From Variovorax beijingensis (lineage in GTDB: Bacteria; Pseudomonadota; Gammaproteobacteria; Burkholderiales; Burkholderiaceae_C), in contig NZ_VIVL01000002.1 of the NCBI RefSeq assembly GCF_007828835.1, positions 682,001 to 746,000 on the forward strand: a DNA stretch of 64,000 bases, given 5' to 3'. This document shows positions 43,521-55,622 of the stretch, piece after piece. Positions within the stretch are counted from its first letter, which is position 1. Each line of letters starts with the position of its first letter. The notes beneath the pieces were generated by a model. It was not told where the DNA came from, did not search any database, and worked only from the letters and a program-made list of their open reading frames with translations. A program made the position numbers and the translations under genes.

Positions 43521-44426
43521 ATGCCCATCGACATTGCGCAAGCAGCTATGAATTTGATAGTGATCATCGTGGCGACCCTGGTTGCCGGCATCGGAAGCGT
43601 GTGGCTGGCCGCATTGCTCTTGCGCGTGGGCGTTCGCAACGGTTCGGGCGGCGTGAATTCGCAGCACCTGCTGAGCCTGGCCGCGGGCGCGCTGCTGGCC
43701 ACCGCATTCATGCACCTGTTGCCCGAAGCCTTCGAGAGCCGCATCGAGCCCGCGCTGCTGTTCGGCGTGCTGCTGTTCGGCCTGGTGTTCTTCTTCCTGC
43801 TCGACAAGGCCGAGCTCTGGCATCACGGGCACGAGCACCATCACGGCGATCACGGCCATGCCCACGATCACGGCCACGATCACGGCCATGCGCATGCCCA
43901 CGCGCCCCGCATGGGCGGCGGCTGGGCGGTGCTCACCGGCGACAGTGTGCACTGCTTCGGCGACGGCATCCTGATTGCGTCGGCCTTCATCGCGGACATC
44001 CGCCTGGGCCTGGTGGCGGCCGTGGCCGTGCTCGCGCACGAGGTGCCGCACCACATCGGCGACCTGGTCGTGCTGCGCCAGAGCTCGGCCAACCAGCGCG
44101 CGGCGCTCGTCAAGGTGTCGCTGGCCGGCACCATGACCATGCTCGGGGGCATCGTGGGATGGTGGCTGGTCGACCAGTTGCACGGCTGGCTGCCGTACTT
44201 CCTGGTGCTGGCCAGCAGCAGCTTCGTCTACGTGGCGCTGGCCGACCTGATTCCCCAGCTGCAGAAGCGGTTGCCCGCGCGGCAGACCGCGGCGCAGATC
44301 GTGTGGCTGGTGGTGGGCATTGCGCTGGTTTCGCTGGTGAGCCGGCTGGCCCACGGCGAGCATGGCCATGGCGAGCACGGCCATGACGAGGGCCATGGGG
44401 AACACGGCCACGTCCACAAGGACTGA
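43521..44426 (+). CDS. ZIP-family metal transporter
   Basis: This 301-residue protein has about eight membrane helices. The helix IV motif SVHCFGDGILIASAF and helix V motif AVLAHEVPHHIGDL carry the metal-site histidines and acidic residue of ZIP importers. A loop at about residues 100-130 is unusually rich in histidine (HHGHEHHHGDHGHAHDHGH) and the C-terminus ends in a second His/Gly run (about residues 280-300). It should import zinc or a similar divalent metal. An in-frame ATG at 43548 is an alternative start. Confidence 0.85.
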   Translation: MPIDIAQAAMNLIVIIVATLVAGIGSVWLAALLLRVGVRNGSGGVNSQHLLSLAAGALLATAFMHLLPEAFESRIEPALLFGVLLFGLVFFFLLDKAELWHHGHEHHHGDHGHAHDHGHDHGHAHAHAPRMGGGWAVLTGDSVHCFGDGILIASAFIADIRLGLVAAVAVLAHEVPHHIGDLVVLRQSSANQRAALVKVSLAGTMTMLGGIVGWWLVDQLHGWLPYFLVLASSSFVYVALADLIPQLQKRLPARQTAAQIVWLVVGIALVSLVSRLAHGEHGHGEHGHDEGHGEHGHVHKD

Positions 44427-44565
44427 AGGCGGGGCCCGGCAAGTCAGGCGGCGCCGGGCGAGAAACTTTCCGACACCGACGCCGCGACTCAGGTGAAGCG
44501 GAACGGCCGAAACAGGCGCACTATAGGGGTTCGTTCAGTCCAGTATTCAGTCTGAGGAGCCGATC

Positions 44566-44778
44566 ATGATCAACGTCGACGCCACCGCGCGTTCCGCCTC
44601 GTTGCCCGACGAAGACGACGACAACACGCCAGCCGACGATTTCGAGGAAACCGACAGCGAAATCTCCGACGACCTGTCGGAGGAAACGGGCATCGATCTC
44701 ACGGATGCGAGCGAGCTCGACGCCGACAACGTTCCGGCCGACGAGGAGTTCGACCGCGTGATGAACGCCCCCGACTGA
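44566..44778 (+). CDS. Small acidic hypothetical protein
   Basis: The 70-residue protein has about 28 Asp/Glu residues and very few basic ones. AGGAG lies seven bases before the ATG. It has no hydrophobic stretch and should be disordered or a regulator's partner. It stands alone, convergent with the D-aminoacylase gene seven bases away. I recognise no family. Confidence 0.6.
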   Translation: MINVDATARSASLPDEDDDNTPADDFEETDSEISDDLSEETGIDLTDASELDADNVPADEEFDRVMNAPD

Positions 44779-44784
44779 TTCTCG

Positions 44785-46245
44785 TCAGGCCGCCGTTTCG
44801 CGCCGCACGATCACCTGCCCGTTGCGCGCGCCGCTGTGCGCGCCGTGCTGCCAGGTGAGGGCGCCATTCACGATCACTGCATCGATGCCTTCGGCCGCCC
44901 GTGTCGGCGTCTCGTAGTTCGCGGTGTCGCGTACCGTGGCCGCATTGAAGATCACCACGTCGGCGTGGTGGCCCGGCTTCAAGGTGCCGCGCTCGTGCAG
45001 CCCGAAGTTGCGCGCGGTGAGCCCGGTCATCTTCCACACCGCCGTCTCCAGCGGAAACAGGCCGACGTCGCGGCTGTAGTGGCCGAGCACGCGCGGGAAG
45101 GTGCCCCAGAGGCGCGGATGCGGCTTCTCGCCGAGCGGGATGCCGTCGGAGCCGATCATGGTGTCCTCGAAGGCGAGGATGCGCTGCACGTCGTCCTCGT
45201 CCATCATGAAATAGATCGCGCTGCCGGGCGACAGCCGCTTCGCCGCCTCTTCGCCGGAGACGCCCCATTCGGCCGCGATGTCCTTCAGGTCGCGCCCCGC
45301 GCACTCGGGGCGCGGCACGCTCGACGCGATCAGCACCCGGCCGTCCATCATGCCCCGGTCGGTGCGGATCATGGTGGAACCCGCGGTGTAGGGATAGCAG
45401 TCGAGGCCAATGCACTGGTGGCGCATCGCTTCCTTGATGAAGGGCAGCGTCACCTTGCTCTTGCCGAAGTTCTGCGCGTTCTGCACCTTGTGGTGCGACA
45501 CCACCACCGGAATGCCGAGCGCGCGGCCGATGTGGAAGGTTTCCTCCAGCGACTCCATCACGCGGTCCGCCTCGTCGCGCATGTGCGTCACGTAGAGCGC
45601 CTTGCGCGCGCTGAGCGGGCGGCCGACTTCGATGATCTCCTCGGTCGTCGCCTTGACGGCCGGCGGATAGAAGGTGCCGGTCGACAGGCCGATGGCGCCG
45701 GCCTGCATCGCCTCTTCGACCAGCGCCTGCATGGCTGCGATCTCGCTGTCGTTGGCGGGGCGGTCGAGGTCGGACATGGTCACGGCGCGCAAGGTCGAGT
45801 GGCCGACCATCGCGGCCACGTTCACCGACGAGGGCGTGGCGCGCAGCGCATCGAAGTAGGCCGCGAAGGTCGTGAACCGGTCTTCCGGCGGCGTCTCGAG
45901 CAGGCTAAGCGGCATCGGCAGTTCCATGTCTTCGCGCAGCGGCGCGGCGCTGATGCCGCAGTTGCCCGCCACCACCGTGGTCACGCCCTGCGACACCTTG
46001 AACGGCATCTGCGCCTGCGAAAGAACGGCCTGGTCGTCATGCGTGTGCGAATCGATGAAGCCCGGCGCGACGATGCGGCCGGTGGCGTCGAGCGTTTGGT
46101 CGGCGGTGTGGCCAGCGAGATTGCCGATGGCCGCGATGCGGCCGCCCGAGATGCCCACGTCGGCATCGAAGCGCGGCGCCTTGGTGCCGTCGATCACGGT
46201 GCCGCCGCGGATCAGCAGGTCGTAGTGGGGTGTCTTGTCGCTCAT
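44785..46245 (-). CDS. N-acyl-D-amino-acid deacylase (D-aminoacylase)
   Basis: The 486-residue amidohydrolase opens with DLLIRGGTVIDGTKAPRF, then has SHTHDDQAV (metal site), the GHSTLR and HMRDEADRVMESLEE segments, VSHHKVQNAQNFGKS, and a C-terminal strand domain ending RRETAA. This order matches D-aminoacylases, which release D-amino acids from N-acyl forms. It is the last gene of an eight-gene minus-strand operon with a peptide importer and a D-amino-acid oxidase. Confidence 0.87.
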   Translation of the reverse strand: MSDKTPHYDLLIRGGTVIDGTKAPRFDADVGISGGRIAAIGNLAGHTADQTLDATGRIVAPGFIDSHTHDDQAVLSQAQMPFKVSQGVTTVVAGNCGISAAPLREDMELPMPLSLLETPPEDRFTTFAAYFDALRATPSSVNVAAMVGHSTLRAVTMSDLDRPANDSEIAAMQALVEEAMQAGAIGLSTGTFYPPAVKATTEEIIEVGRPLSARKALYVTHMRDEADRVMESLEETFHIGRALGIPVVVSHHKVQNAQNFGKSKVTLPFIKEAMRHQCIGLDCYPYTAGSTMIRTDRGMMDGRVLIASSVPRPECAGRDLKDIAAEWGVSGEEAAKRLSPGSAIYFMMDEDDVQRILAFEDTMIGSDGIPLGEKPHPRLWGTFPRVLGHYSRDVGLFPLETAVWKMTGLTARNFGLHERGTLKPGHHADVVIFNAATVRDTANYETPTRAAEGIDAVIVNGALTWQHGAHSGARNGQVIVRRETAA

Positions 46246-46257
46246 CGGTGGGATCTT

Positions 46258-47252
46258 TCAGCGGAAGTGGCAGGCGACCCAGTGGCCGCCGATGGAAGAC
46301 GAAGGCCGCTCGCTCAACTCGGGCGCTTTTTCCTTGCACACGGCCTGCGCCATCGGGCAGCGCGTGTGGAAGCGGCAGCCCGAAGGCGGATTGGCGGGGC
46401 TCGGTGGATCGCCCTGCAGTAGCATGCGGCGCGCGGGGGTGCGTGGATTGGGCACGGGTACCGCCGAGAGAAGGATCTCGGTGTAGGGATGCAGCGGCGC
46501 GGAGAACAGCGTGTTGCGGTCGGCAATCTCGACGATGTGGCCGAGATACATCACCGCTACGCGATGGCTGATGTGGCGCACCACCGCAAGGTCGTGCGCG
46601 ACGAACAGGTAGGCAATGCCGAATTCGGCCTGCAGGTCCATCAGCAGGTTCACCACCTGCGCCTGCACCGACACGTCGAGTGCCGACACCGGCTCGTCGC
46701 AGACGATCAGCTTGGGGTTGAGCGCCAGCGCGCGCGCAATGCCCAGCCGCTGCCGCTGGCCGCCCGAGAACTCGTGCGGGAATTTCTTCGCCGCCTCGGG
46801 CCTGAGGCCCACGCGCGAGAACAGCCACTGCACGCGCTCGCGCCGCTCGGCGGCCGTGCCCGTGCCAAGATGGCTGAAGTTGCGCATGGGCTCGGCCACG
46901 ATGTCGCCGGCCGTCAGGCGTGGGTTCAGCGAGGCATACGGGTCCTGGAAGATGATCTGCAGCTGGCGCCGGCGCAGCCGCATCTCGTTGGCGGAGAGCG
47001 TCAGCAGTTCCTCGCCCTCGAGCTGCACCGAGCCCGAGGTCGGCTCGACCAGCCGCATCACCGACTTGGCGGTGGTCGTCTTGCCGCAGCCCGATTCGCC
47101 GACCAGCGACAGCGTCTCGCCGCGCGCCACCGAGAACGAGACTCCATCGACCGCCTGGATCGCGGGCCTGGCCGGCCGCAGCCAGCGCTTGGGCGAGAGG
47201 TAGTGCTTGCGCAGGTTGCGCACCTGGAGCAGCGGCGCTGCGGTTGTCGTGG

Positions 47253-47256
<4 letters not shown>
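46258..47256 (-). CDS. Peptide ABC importer ATPase (DppF-like)
   Basis: This 332-residue ATPase has Walker [10 protein letters not shown] (about residues 53-61), signature SGGQRQR, Walker [13 protein letters not shown], and a C-terminal oligopeptide domain with the [14 protein letters not shown] cysteine motif that in DppF/OppF binds an Fe-S cluster or structural metal. It overlaps the other ATPase by four bases. It should pair with the DppD-like ATPase in the importer. Confidence 0.9.
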
Positions 47257-48281
<1,025 letters not shown>

Positions 48282-48289
48282 GGTGGGCC

Positions 48290-49198
48290 TCACAGCTGCC
48301 GCGCCAGGCGCGGGTCGAGCGCATCGCGCAGGCCGTCGCCGAGCAGGTTGATCGCCAGCACCGTGGCCGCCAGCAGCAGGCCCGGGTACAGGATGATGTG
48401 GAACGCCACTGCCACGAAGTTGCGGCCCTCGGCCATCATGTTGCCCCAGCTGGGCATCTGCGCCGGCACGCCCACGCCGAGGAAGGACAGCGCCGCTTCC
48501 GTCAGCACCGCGGCGGCGGCCACGAAGGTCGACTGCACGATCAGCGGGGCCACCATGTTGGGCAGCACGTGTCGCAGCAGGATCACGGGCAGCCGCGTGC
48601 CGACCGCATGCGCGGCCTCGACATACAGCTGCTCGCGCAGGGTGAGCGCGAGCGAGCGCACCAGCCGCACCACGCGCGGAATCTCCGGCACCGTGATGGC
48701 GACGATCACCGTCGTGAGGCTGGCGCGCGTCACCGCCATGAGCGCAATGGCCAGCAGGATGCCGGGAATGGCCATGAGCCCGTCCATCACGCGCATCACC
48801 GGCCCGTCGGCCCAGCGCACGAAGCCCGCGATGAGGCCGATCAGCACGCCGAAGAAGGTGGCGAGCAGCGCGACCGAGGCGCCGACGATCATCGACACCT
48901 GTCCGCCCCACACGGCGCGGCTGAACACGTCGCGGCCGAGCGCATCGGTGCCGAACAGGTGCTCGGCCGAGGGCGGCTGCATGCGCGCGAGCGGGTCGAT
49001 GTCCTGCGGATCGAAGGTGGCGATCCAGGGCGCGCCGATGGAGACCGCGGCCACTGCAACCAGCAGCAGCCCGCCGACGATCAGCGTCGGATGCTTGCGC
49101 ACCCAGCGCCAGCGCGGCGGCACGAAGGGCGCTTCGTCGGCCGCGGCAACGGGCGGCGCGGGCAGGGGGCTTTCACTCATCGGAAGTACGGTGGACAT
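48290..49198 (-). CDS. Peptide ABC importer permease (DppC-like)
   Basis: The 302-residue permease has an N-terminal cytosolic tail, an OppC-type membrane helix near residues 35-55, and the inner-membrane BPD domain with about five helices. The [21 protein letters not shown] segment is the EAA loop that contacts the ATPases. The next gene starts eight bases downstream. It is part of the Dpp-type importer. Confidence 0.9.
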   Translation of the reverse strand: MSTVLPMSESPLPAPPVAAADEAPFVPPRWRWVRKHPTLIVGGLLLVAVAAVSIGAPWIATFDPQDIDPLARMQPPSAEHLFGTDALGRDVFSRAVWGGQVSMIVGASVALLATFFGVLIGLIAGFVRWADGPVMRVMDGLMAIPGILLAIALMAVTRASLTTVIVAITVPEIPRVVRLVRSLALTLREQLYVEAAHAVGTRLPVILLRHVLPNMVAPLIVQSTFVAAAAVLTEAALSFLGVGVPAQMPSWGNMMAEGRNFVAVAFHIILYPGLLLAATVLAINLLGDGLRDALDPRLARQL

Positions 49199-49205
49199 GG
49201 ATCAT

Positions 49206-50141
49206 CTAGTACGTGATGCGCGGATCGAACAGCCCGTAGCTCAGATCGATCAGCAGGTTGATCAGCACGTACACGCCGGCCGACAGCAGCAGCACGCTCT
49301 GGATCACGGGATAGTCGTGGCGCTGCACCGAATCGATCACGAGCCGGCCCACGCCCGGAATGGCGAACACCGTCTCGGTGACCACCACGCCGCCGATCAG
49401 GAGCGCGATGCCCACGCCCACCGTGGTGGCGATGGGAATGGCCGCATTGCGCAGCGCATGGCCCAGCACCGGCAGCACGCCCAGGCCCTTGGCGCGCGCG
49501 GTGCGGATGTAGTCTTCATGCAGCACCTCGAGCACGGTGGCGCGCGTCATGCGCGTGACGAGCGCGATGTACACCAGCGCGAGGTTCACGCAGGGCAGCA
49601 CCAGGCCGCGCAGCCATTGGCCGGGGCTGTCGGAGAAGCGCACGTAGCCCTGCACCGGAAACCACGGCAGCTGGATCGCGAAGGCGTAGATCAGCAGGTA
49701 GCCCACCAGGAACACCGGCACCGAGAACGCGAGCACCGCGAACAGCATCACGAGCCGGTCGATCCAGCTGCCCGCGCGGTAGGCCGCGAGCGTGCCCAGC
49801 GGCACCGCCAGAACGAGCGTGATGGCCATGGTCAGCACCGCGATCGACACCGTGGGCTCCAGCCGCTGCGCGAGCAGCTGCGCCACCGGCACCTGGGTGA
49901 AGATCGAGGTGCCGAGGTCGCCCGTGAAGAGCTTGCCCAGCCAGATTGCGAACTGCTGCCACAGCGGCAGGTTGAGGCCCAGCGCGGCGCGCAGTTTCTC
50001 GATGTCTTCGACCGAGGCCAGGTCGCCCGCGATCAGCGCCGCGGGGTCGCCCGGCGACAGGTGGATCAGCAGGAACACCACCACCGCCACCACGGCCATC
50101 ACGGGCAGCGTCGAGAGGAATCGTCGGAGGATGTAGCCCAT
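49206..50141 (-). CDS. Peptide ABC importer permease (DppB-like)
   Basis: The 311-residue permease opens MGYILRRFLSTLPVMAVV, typical of DppB/OppB, with FLLIHLSPGDPA after the first helix and an EAA loop TARAKGLGVLPVLGHALRN-type region. It has about six helices. It follows the binding protein gene by 21 bases, in the usual BCDF order. Confidence 0.9.
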   Translation of the reverse strand: MGYILRRFLSTLPVMAVVAVVVFLLIHLSPGDPAALIAGDLASVEDIEKLRAALGLNLPLWQQFAIWLGKLFTGDLGTSIFTQVPVAQLLAQRLEPTVSIAVLTMAITLVLAVPLGTLAAYRAGSWIDRLVMLFAVLAFSVPVFLVGYLLIYAFAIQLPWFPVQGYVRFSDSPGQWLRGLVLPCVNLALVYIALVTRMTRATVLEVLHEDYIRTARAKGLGVLPVLGHALRNAAIPIATTVGVGIALLIGGVVVTETVFAIPGVGRLVIDSVQRHDYPVIQSVLLLSAGVYVLINLLIDLSYGLFDPRITY

Positions 50142-50162
50142 GGTGCTGCCGTGCGATGCCGC

Positions 50163-51743
50163 TTACTTGTCGAGCATCCAGACCGTCGGCATGCCGGCCC
50201 AGAGCTTGTCCGTGCCCTTGAGGCTCGCGCGCGCGGCAAACGCGGCCGTGTACTGGCCGGCGTTGATGTAGGGCACCGTTTCGTAGGCGCGGGCCTGGAA
50301 GGCGTCGAGGATCTCGCGGCGCTTGGCCGGCACGGTCTCCTTGAGCCAGGCGTTGCGCAGGTCGTCGAGCGTCTTGTCGCAGGGCCAGCCGGGCAGGGTG
50401 TTGCCGCAGGCCGCGCTCAGGTAGGCGTTGGTGATGGGGGAGTTGACGTCGAACTCGCCGGCCACCGTGACGTACATGTTCCAGCCGCCGGCTTCGGGCG
50501 CATCGCGCTTGGCGCGGCGCGCGCCGATGGAGGCCCAGTCCATGGTCTGCGCATCGACGTTCATGCCGATGCTGCGCATGGTCTGCGCGGCCATCAGCGC
50601 CTCGGCGTTGAGGTAGGTGACGTCGCTCGGCACCAGGATGGTGACCTTCTCGCCCTTGTAGCCGGCGTCCGCGAGCATCTTCTTGGCCTTGGCCACGTCG
50701 GCCTTGCGGTAGGGTTCGGCGCCCGCGGCGGTGTCGTTGGGGCTGCCGCAGATGAAGAAGGTCTGGCAGTAGCTCATGCGCATGTCCAGCGGATAGCCCA
50801 TGGCCGCGACGATGCGCTCCTGGCTCACGGCCTGCAGTAGCGCCTGGCGCACCTTCGGGTTGTTGAAGGGCGGCAGCAGGTGGTTCATCACCAGGAAGCC
50901 CTGGTAGGTGCCGCCCGAGCCGATCTTCACGCCCGGGTCGGTGCGCAGCGGCGCGATGTAGTCGGGCGGCACTTGCTCCACCAGGTCGACCTCGCCGCGC
51001 TTGAGCGCCGCGATGGCGCTGTTGGCGTCGGGCAGGTAGAGCCATTCCACGCGATCGAAGCTGGTCTTCTTGCTGCCGGCCAGGCCGCTCGGCGCTTCGC
51101 TGCGCGGCAGGTAGTTGGGGTTGCGCACGAACACGGTCTTGTTGCCCGGCACCCATTCGTCGCGCTTGAAGATGAAGGGGCCGGAGCCGATCACCTCGGG
51201 CAGCGGCGCGGTGGCGGGCATCTTCGCGAGCCGCTCGGGCAGGATCACCGGCGGAAAGCTCGAGGGCTTGGCGAGCCCCTCGAGCACCAGGCCGAAGGGC
51301 TCGGCGAGCGTGAGCGTGAAGGTGCGCGCATCCACCGCCTTCCACTCGGCGCCGCCCGCCACCATGGCGCGGCCGATGCTGTCGCGTGCGGCCCAGCGCT
51401 GCAGCGAGGCAATCGCGTCGGCCGAGGTCACGGCGCTGCCGTCGGAGAACTTCAGGCCCGGGCGCAGCGTGAAGCTCCACTGTTTGCCGTCCTTGGAGGA
51501 GGTGTACTTCTCGGCCATCTGCGGCTGCGGCTTGCCGTTCGCATCCTGCGCGAACAGCGTGTCGTAGACCATGTAGCCGAAGTTGCGCGAAATGTAGGCG
51601 GTGGTGAAGGTCGGGTCGAGGATCTTCAGGTCGGCATGCGCCACCACCTTGAGCGTCTTGGGCGGCGCCGTCTGGGCGAGCGCCGGCAGGTACGCGGCCG
51701 AAAGCGCCAGGGTGGCAAGGGCTGCAAGCGTTCGTCGTTTCAT
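50163..51743 (-). CDS. Peptide ABC importer binding protein (DppA-like)
   Basis: The 526-residue SBP_bac_5 protein has a signal peptide (1-23, ending ALA) and the family segments KTLKVVAHADLKILDPTFTT and the GSGPFIFKRDEWVPGN loop. It captures short peptides or peptide-like molecules. Two cysteine pairs (YCQTFFICG and AACGNTLPGWPC) may form disulfides. It is 21 bases before the permease gene. A repeat element separates it from the upstream MlrC gene. Confidence 0.88.
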   Translation of the reverse strand: MKRRTLAALATLALSAAYLPALAQTAPPKTLKVVAHADLKILDPTFTTAYISRNFGYMVYDTLFAQDANGKPQPQMAEKYTSSKDGKQWSFTLRPGLKFSDGSAVTSADAIASLQRWAARDSIGRAMVAGGAEWKAVDARTFTLTLAEPFGLVLEGLAKPSSFPPVILPERLAKMPATAPLPEVIGSGPFIFKRDEWVPGNKTVFVRNPNYLPRSEAPSGLAGSKKTSFDRVEWLYLPDANSAIAALKRGEVDLVEQVPPDYIAPLRTDPGVKIGSGGTYQGFLVMNHLLPPFNNPKVRQALLQAVSQERIVAAMGYPLDMRMSYCQTFFICGSPNDTAAGAEPYRKADVAKAKKMLADAGYKGEKVTILVPSDVTYLNAEALMAAQTMRSIGMNVDAQTMDWASIGARRAKRDAPEAGGWNMYVTVAGEFDVNSPITNAYLSAACGNTLPGWPCDKTLDDLRNAWLKETVPAKRREILDAFQARAYETVPYINAGQYTAAFAARASLKGTDKLWAGMPTVWMLDK

Positions 51744-51794
51744 CGTCGGTACTCCGATAGAGGCTGAAAAGAAGCGGGCCAGATTCATTCGCGA

Positions 51795-51880
51795 AACACC
51801 GCGGAACCGGCTTTGCCGGGCCGCTGGTGTTGCCCCCTGGAAGGGGGTTGGAGGCCACACGAAGTGGGCAAGCCTGGGGG
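51795..51880 (-). repeat. Intergenic hairpin repeat (REP-like), copy B
   Basis: The inverted counterpart of the element at 41589-41676. It reaches the base next to the MlrC stop codon and lies inside the operon, where it may act on mRNA stability or differential expression. Confidence 0.75.
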
Positions 51881-53326
51881 TCATGCCGTGATCGGCCACT
51901 TGGGCAGGCGCGCCTTGCGGTAGGGCAGGGTGTTCAGGTCGAGCGTCACGGCGCCGGGAGCGCCGGCGTAGATCACGTGCTTCGCAACCTTCGAGTAAGA
52001 AGCGTAGAAGTGCTGCGACGACTTCACGACGATGATCTTCCTGGCCGCCAGGTCGCATCCGAGCTGCGTGAACAGGTCGGTGCCCATGGCCTGGTTGCGC
52101 AGCGTGACCAGCACGATCTCGATGCCGTTGGCCTCGACCAGTGCGCTGTCTCCCATGAGCGTGGGCGTGCCCGCCAGGCCCGTCATCACCAGGTCGTGCT
52201 TGAGCGCCTTCACGGTGCAGTCGAGGTCGATCGGGTCGCCCGAGAGCGGGCTGATCTTGCCGCCGATGCGCATGGCCAGCTTCGCGCCCACGCCGGCATC
52301 GAAGGCGATGCGCACCGCGATCGGGTCCCACATCGGACCGATGGCCGCGTTCGCGATGCCGCGCTCGACCATGCGGCGCAGGATGAAGGTGGAGTCGCTG
52401 GCCGCGCCGCCGCCGGGGTTGTCGGCGCCGTCGGACAGCACTACCGGGCCACCGTCGAAGGCCAGCGCCTGGTCGAGCGAGGCGTCGATGCCCGGGTAGT
52501 CGATCGTGAGCCCGTCGCGCATGGCGATGACTTCGTCCGCGAGCTGGCGGGCGAGCGCATCGGCCTTGGCCTGGTCGCCGTCAGTGTAGACCAGCACCTT
52601 GGTGCCCATCTCGGCAACGTCGCCCCATGAGAAGCCGTGCGTGAGCGAGATCGACAGCACGCCGTCCCTGCCCTCGAGCGATTGCATGCGTTCGACGAAC
52701 CCGCGCGCCGGCTCGCGCGAGGTGTGAACGGTAACGATCATGTCGCAGTCGACCATCGCGGCCACCGGCTTCACCTTGCCCTCGACCATCGCGGCGCAGA
52801 TGTCCACCAGCTCCAGGCCGCGTTCGAGCACGTCGGTGTGCGGGTATTCCTTGAACGAGATCATCAGGTCGGCGTTGGCGACCATCTGGGGCGTCAGGTG
52901 GTTGTGCGGATCGAGTTCGGCGCCGATCACCGCGCCGGGCCTGACGATCTGCCGCACGCGCGCGAGCAGATCGCCCTCGCAGTCGTCATAGCCGTCGGCC
53001 ACCATCGCCCCGTGCAGGCCGAGCAGCACCATGTCGACCGGCAGCACCGCACGCAGGTCGGCCAGCAGTTCGTCGCGCAGCGTTTCGTAGGCGTGGCGCG
53101 TGGTGGTGCCGCTGGGCTGCGCACCGGCCACCATGCCTTCGAACAGCTCCCAGCCGCGGTCGGCGCCGCGCATGCGCGCGGCCCACAGCGGGCCCGAGAA
53201 CAGCGTCATCGCGTCCGGATGCTGGCCGGCCGGGAAGTAGCCGCGGTCCCTGAAGGAGGCGAGGCCGGTCGGCATCGGGCCGAAGGTGTTGGTTTCGGTG
53301 GCGAGGGAGGCGCTGAAGACACGCAT
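51881..53326 (-). CDS. MlrC-family (M81) peptidase
   Basis: This 481-residue protein opens MRVFSASLATETNTFGPMPT, the hallmark of MlrC-type metallopeptidases, with LGLHGAMVADGYDDCEGD and LDPHNHLT supplying metal ligands, and a C-terminal domain with KSSQHFYASY. MlrC of Sphingomonas cleaves linearised microcystin fragments at residues next to D-Glu or Adda. In this operon an action on D-residue-containing peptides is plausible. Many homologues have unknown substrates. Confidence 0.85.
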   Translation of the reverse strand: MRVFSASLATETNTFGPMPTGLASFRDRGYFPAGQHPDAMTLFSGPLWAARMRGADRGWELFEGMVAGAQPSGTTTRHAYETLRDELLADLRAVLPVDMVLLGLHGAMVADGYDDCEGDLLARVRQIVRPGAVIGAELDPHNHLTPQMVANADLMISFKEYPHTDVLERGLELVDICAAMVEGKVKPVAAMVDCDMIVTVHTSREPARGFVERMQSLEGRDGVLSISLTHGFSWGDVAEMGTKVLVYTDGDQAKADALARQLADEVIAMRDGLTIDYPGIDASLDQALAFDGGPVVLSDGADNPGGGAASDSTFILRRMVERGIANAAIGPMWDPIAVRIAFDAGVGAKLAMRIGGKISPLSGDPIDLDCTVKALKHDLVMTGLAGTPTLMGDSALVEANGIEIVLVTLRNQAMGTDLFTQLGCDLAARKIIVVKSSQHFYASYSKVAKHVIYAGAPGAVTLDLNTLPYRKARLPKWPITA

Positions 53327-53359
53327 GGGTTTGTCTCTGTGGTGGTGGGAGTGTTCTTG

Positions 53360-54638
<1,279 letters not shown>

Positions 54639-54723
54639 TTCCGGGCCTGCACCGCCCGGGCCGCAAGGAACGGCGCGGCACCGGGCTGGCAGAATTGCGC
54701 TGCACCACAAGAGAAAGCCAAGC

Positions 54724-55458
54724 GTGAATCCACACACAGGGACCAAGCCGGGGACAAGGCCGAAGGACGAGGCGCCCACGCTGGACCGCACCACCTTCGG
54801 CCATCGCCTGCGCGCCGCGCGCAAGCGCTTCGGCTGGACGCTGGCGCAGCTGGCCGAGCGCTCGGGCGTGTCGATCACCACCATCTCGCGCGCCGAGCGC
54901 GGCCAGCTCGCGCTGGGCTACGAGAACTTCACCGCGCTCGGCCGCGCGCTGGAGATGGACATGAACGCCATGTTCGCGGGCGCCGGCGTCAAGCCCGCGC
55001 AGCTCGACGGGCCGGTCGTCACGCGCGCCGGCAAGGGCGTGGTGTACCGGGGCCTGTCGATCGCGTATGAATTCCTCGGCACCACGGCGGCCGGCAAGCA
55101 GATGAGCCCCATCGTGGGCACCGTGCATGCGCGCCGCATCCACGGCCCGGAAGACTTCGTGCGGCACTCCGGCGAGGAATTCGCCTACGTGCTGTCGGGC
55201 GAGATCGAGGTGCACTTCGACAACGGCGAGGTGGTGCGCCTGGCGCGCGGCGACTCGCTGTACTTCGACAGCCGCATCGGCCACGCCTATGTGAGCGTGA
55301 GCCGGCAGCTCGCCAAGATCGTGGGCATGACCACCGCGGAGAGCGGGCACATGAGGTCGGCGCGCGAGGCGCCTGAGCCGGGGCCGGAGCCGAAGCCGAA
55401 GCCGAAGCCGAAGCGCAAGGCCGCGGCAAGGAAGACCCGCCGCGGCCGGAAGGATTGA
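54724..55458 (+). CDS. XRE-family regulator with cupin sensor domain
   Basis: The 244-residue protein begins at a GTG with GAGAAAG upstream. It has a Cro/C1 HTH (RLRAARKRFGWTLAQLAERS, VSITTISRAERGQ), then a cupin domain with HSGEEFAYVLSGEIEVHF and GDSLYFDSRIGHAY. Its tail is a Pro/Lys run (EPKPKPKPKPKRKAAARK), probably disordered. Upstream ATGs exist from 54586, but those extra codons contain the operators. It is the natural candidate to sense D-amino acids and control the divergent operon. Confidence 0.85.
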   Translation: MNPHTGTKPGTRPKDEAPTLDRTTFGHRLRAARKRFGWTLAQLAERSGVSITTISRAERGQLALGYENFTALGRALEMDMNAMFAGAGVKPAQLDGPVVTRAGKGVVYRGLSIAYEFLGTTAAGKQMSPIVGTVHARRIHGPEDFVRHSGEEFAYVLSGEIEVHFDNGEVVRLARGDSLYFDSRIGHAYVSVSRQLAKIVGMTTAESGHMRSAREAPEPGPEPKPKPKPKRKAAARKTRRGRKD

Positions 55459-55622
55459 AAGGACGGCTCTTGCAAGGTGTTGACTGCGGCGCGGTGCCAA
55501 CGCTATAGTCGCGGCCGCAGTCGCCCACGCGGCGCTGCCGTAAGCGTTACCGTCATCCAACGCGTCCTTTGTCGAGAGGATCCCAGCGGGGAATATCTCG
55601 ATCCATAAAGACGCGCCTTGGC

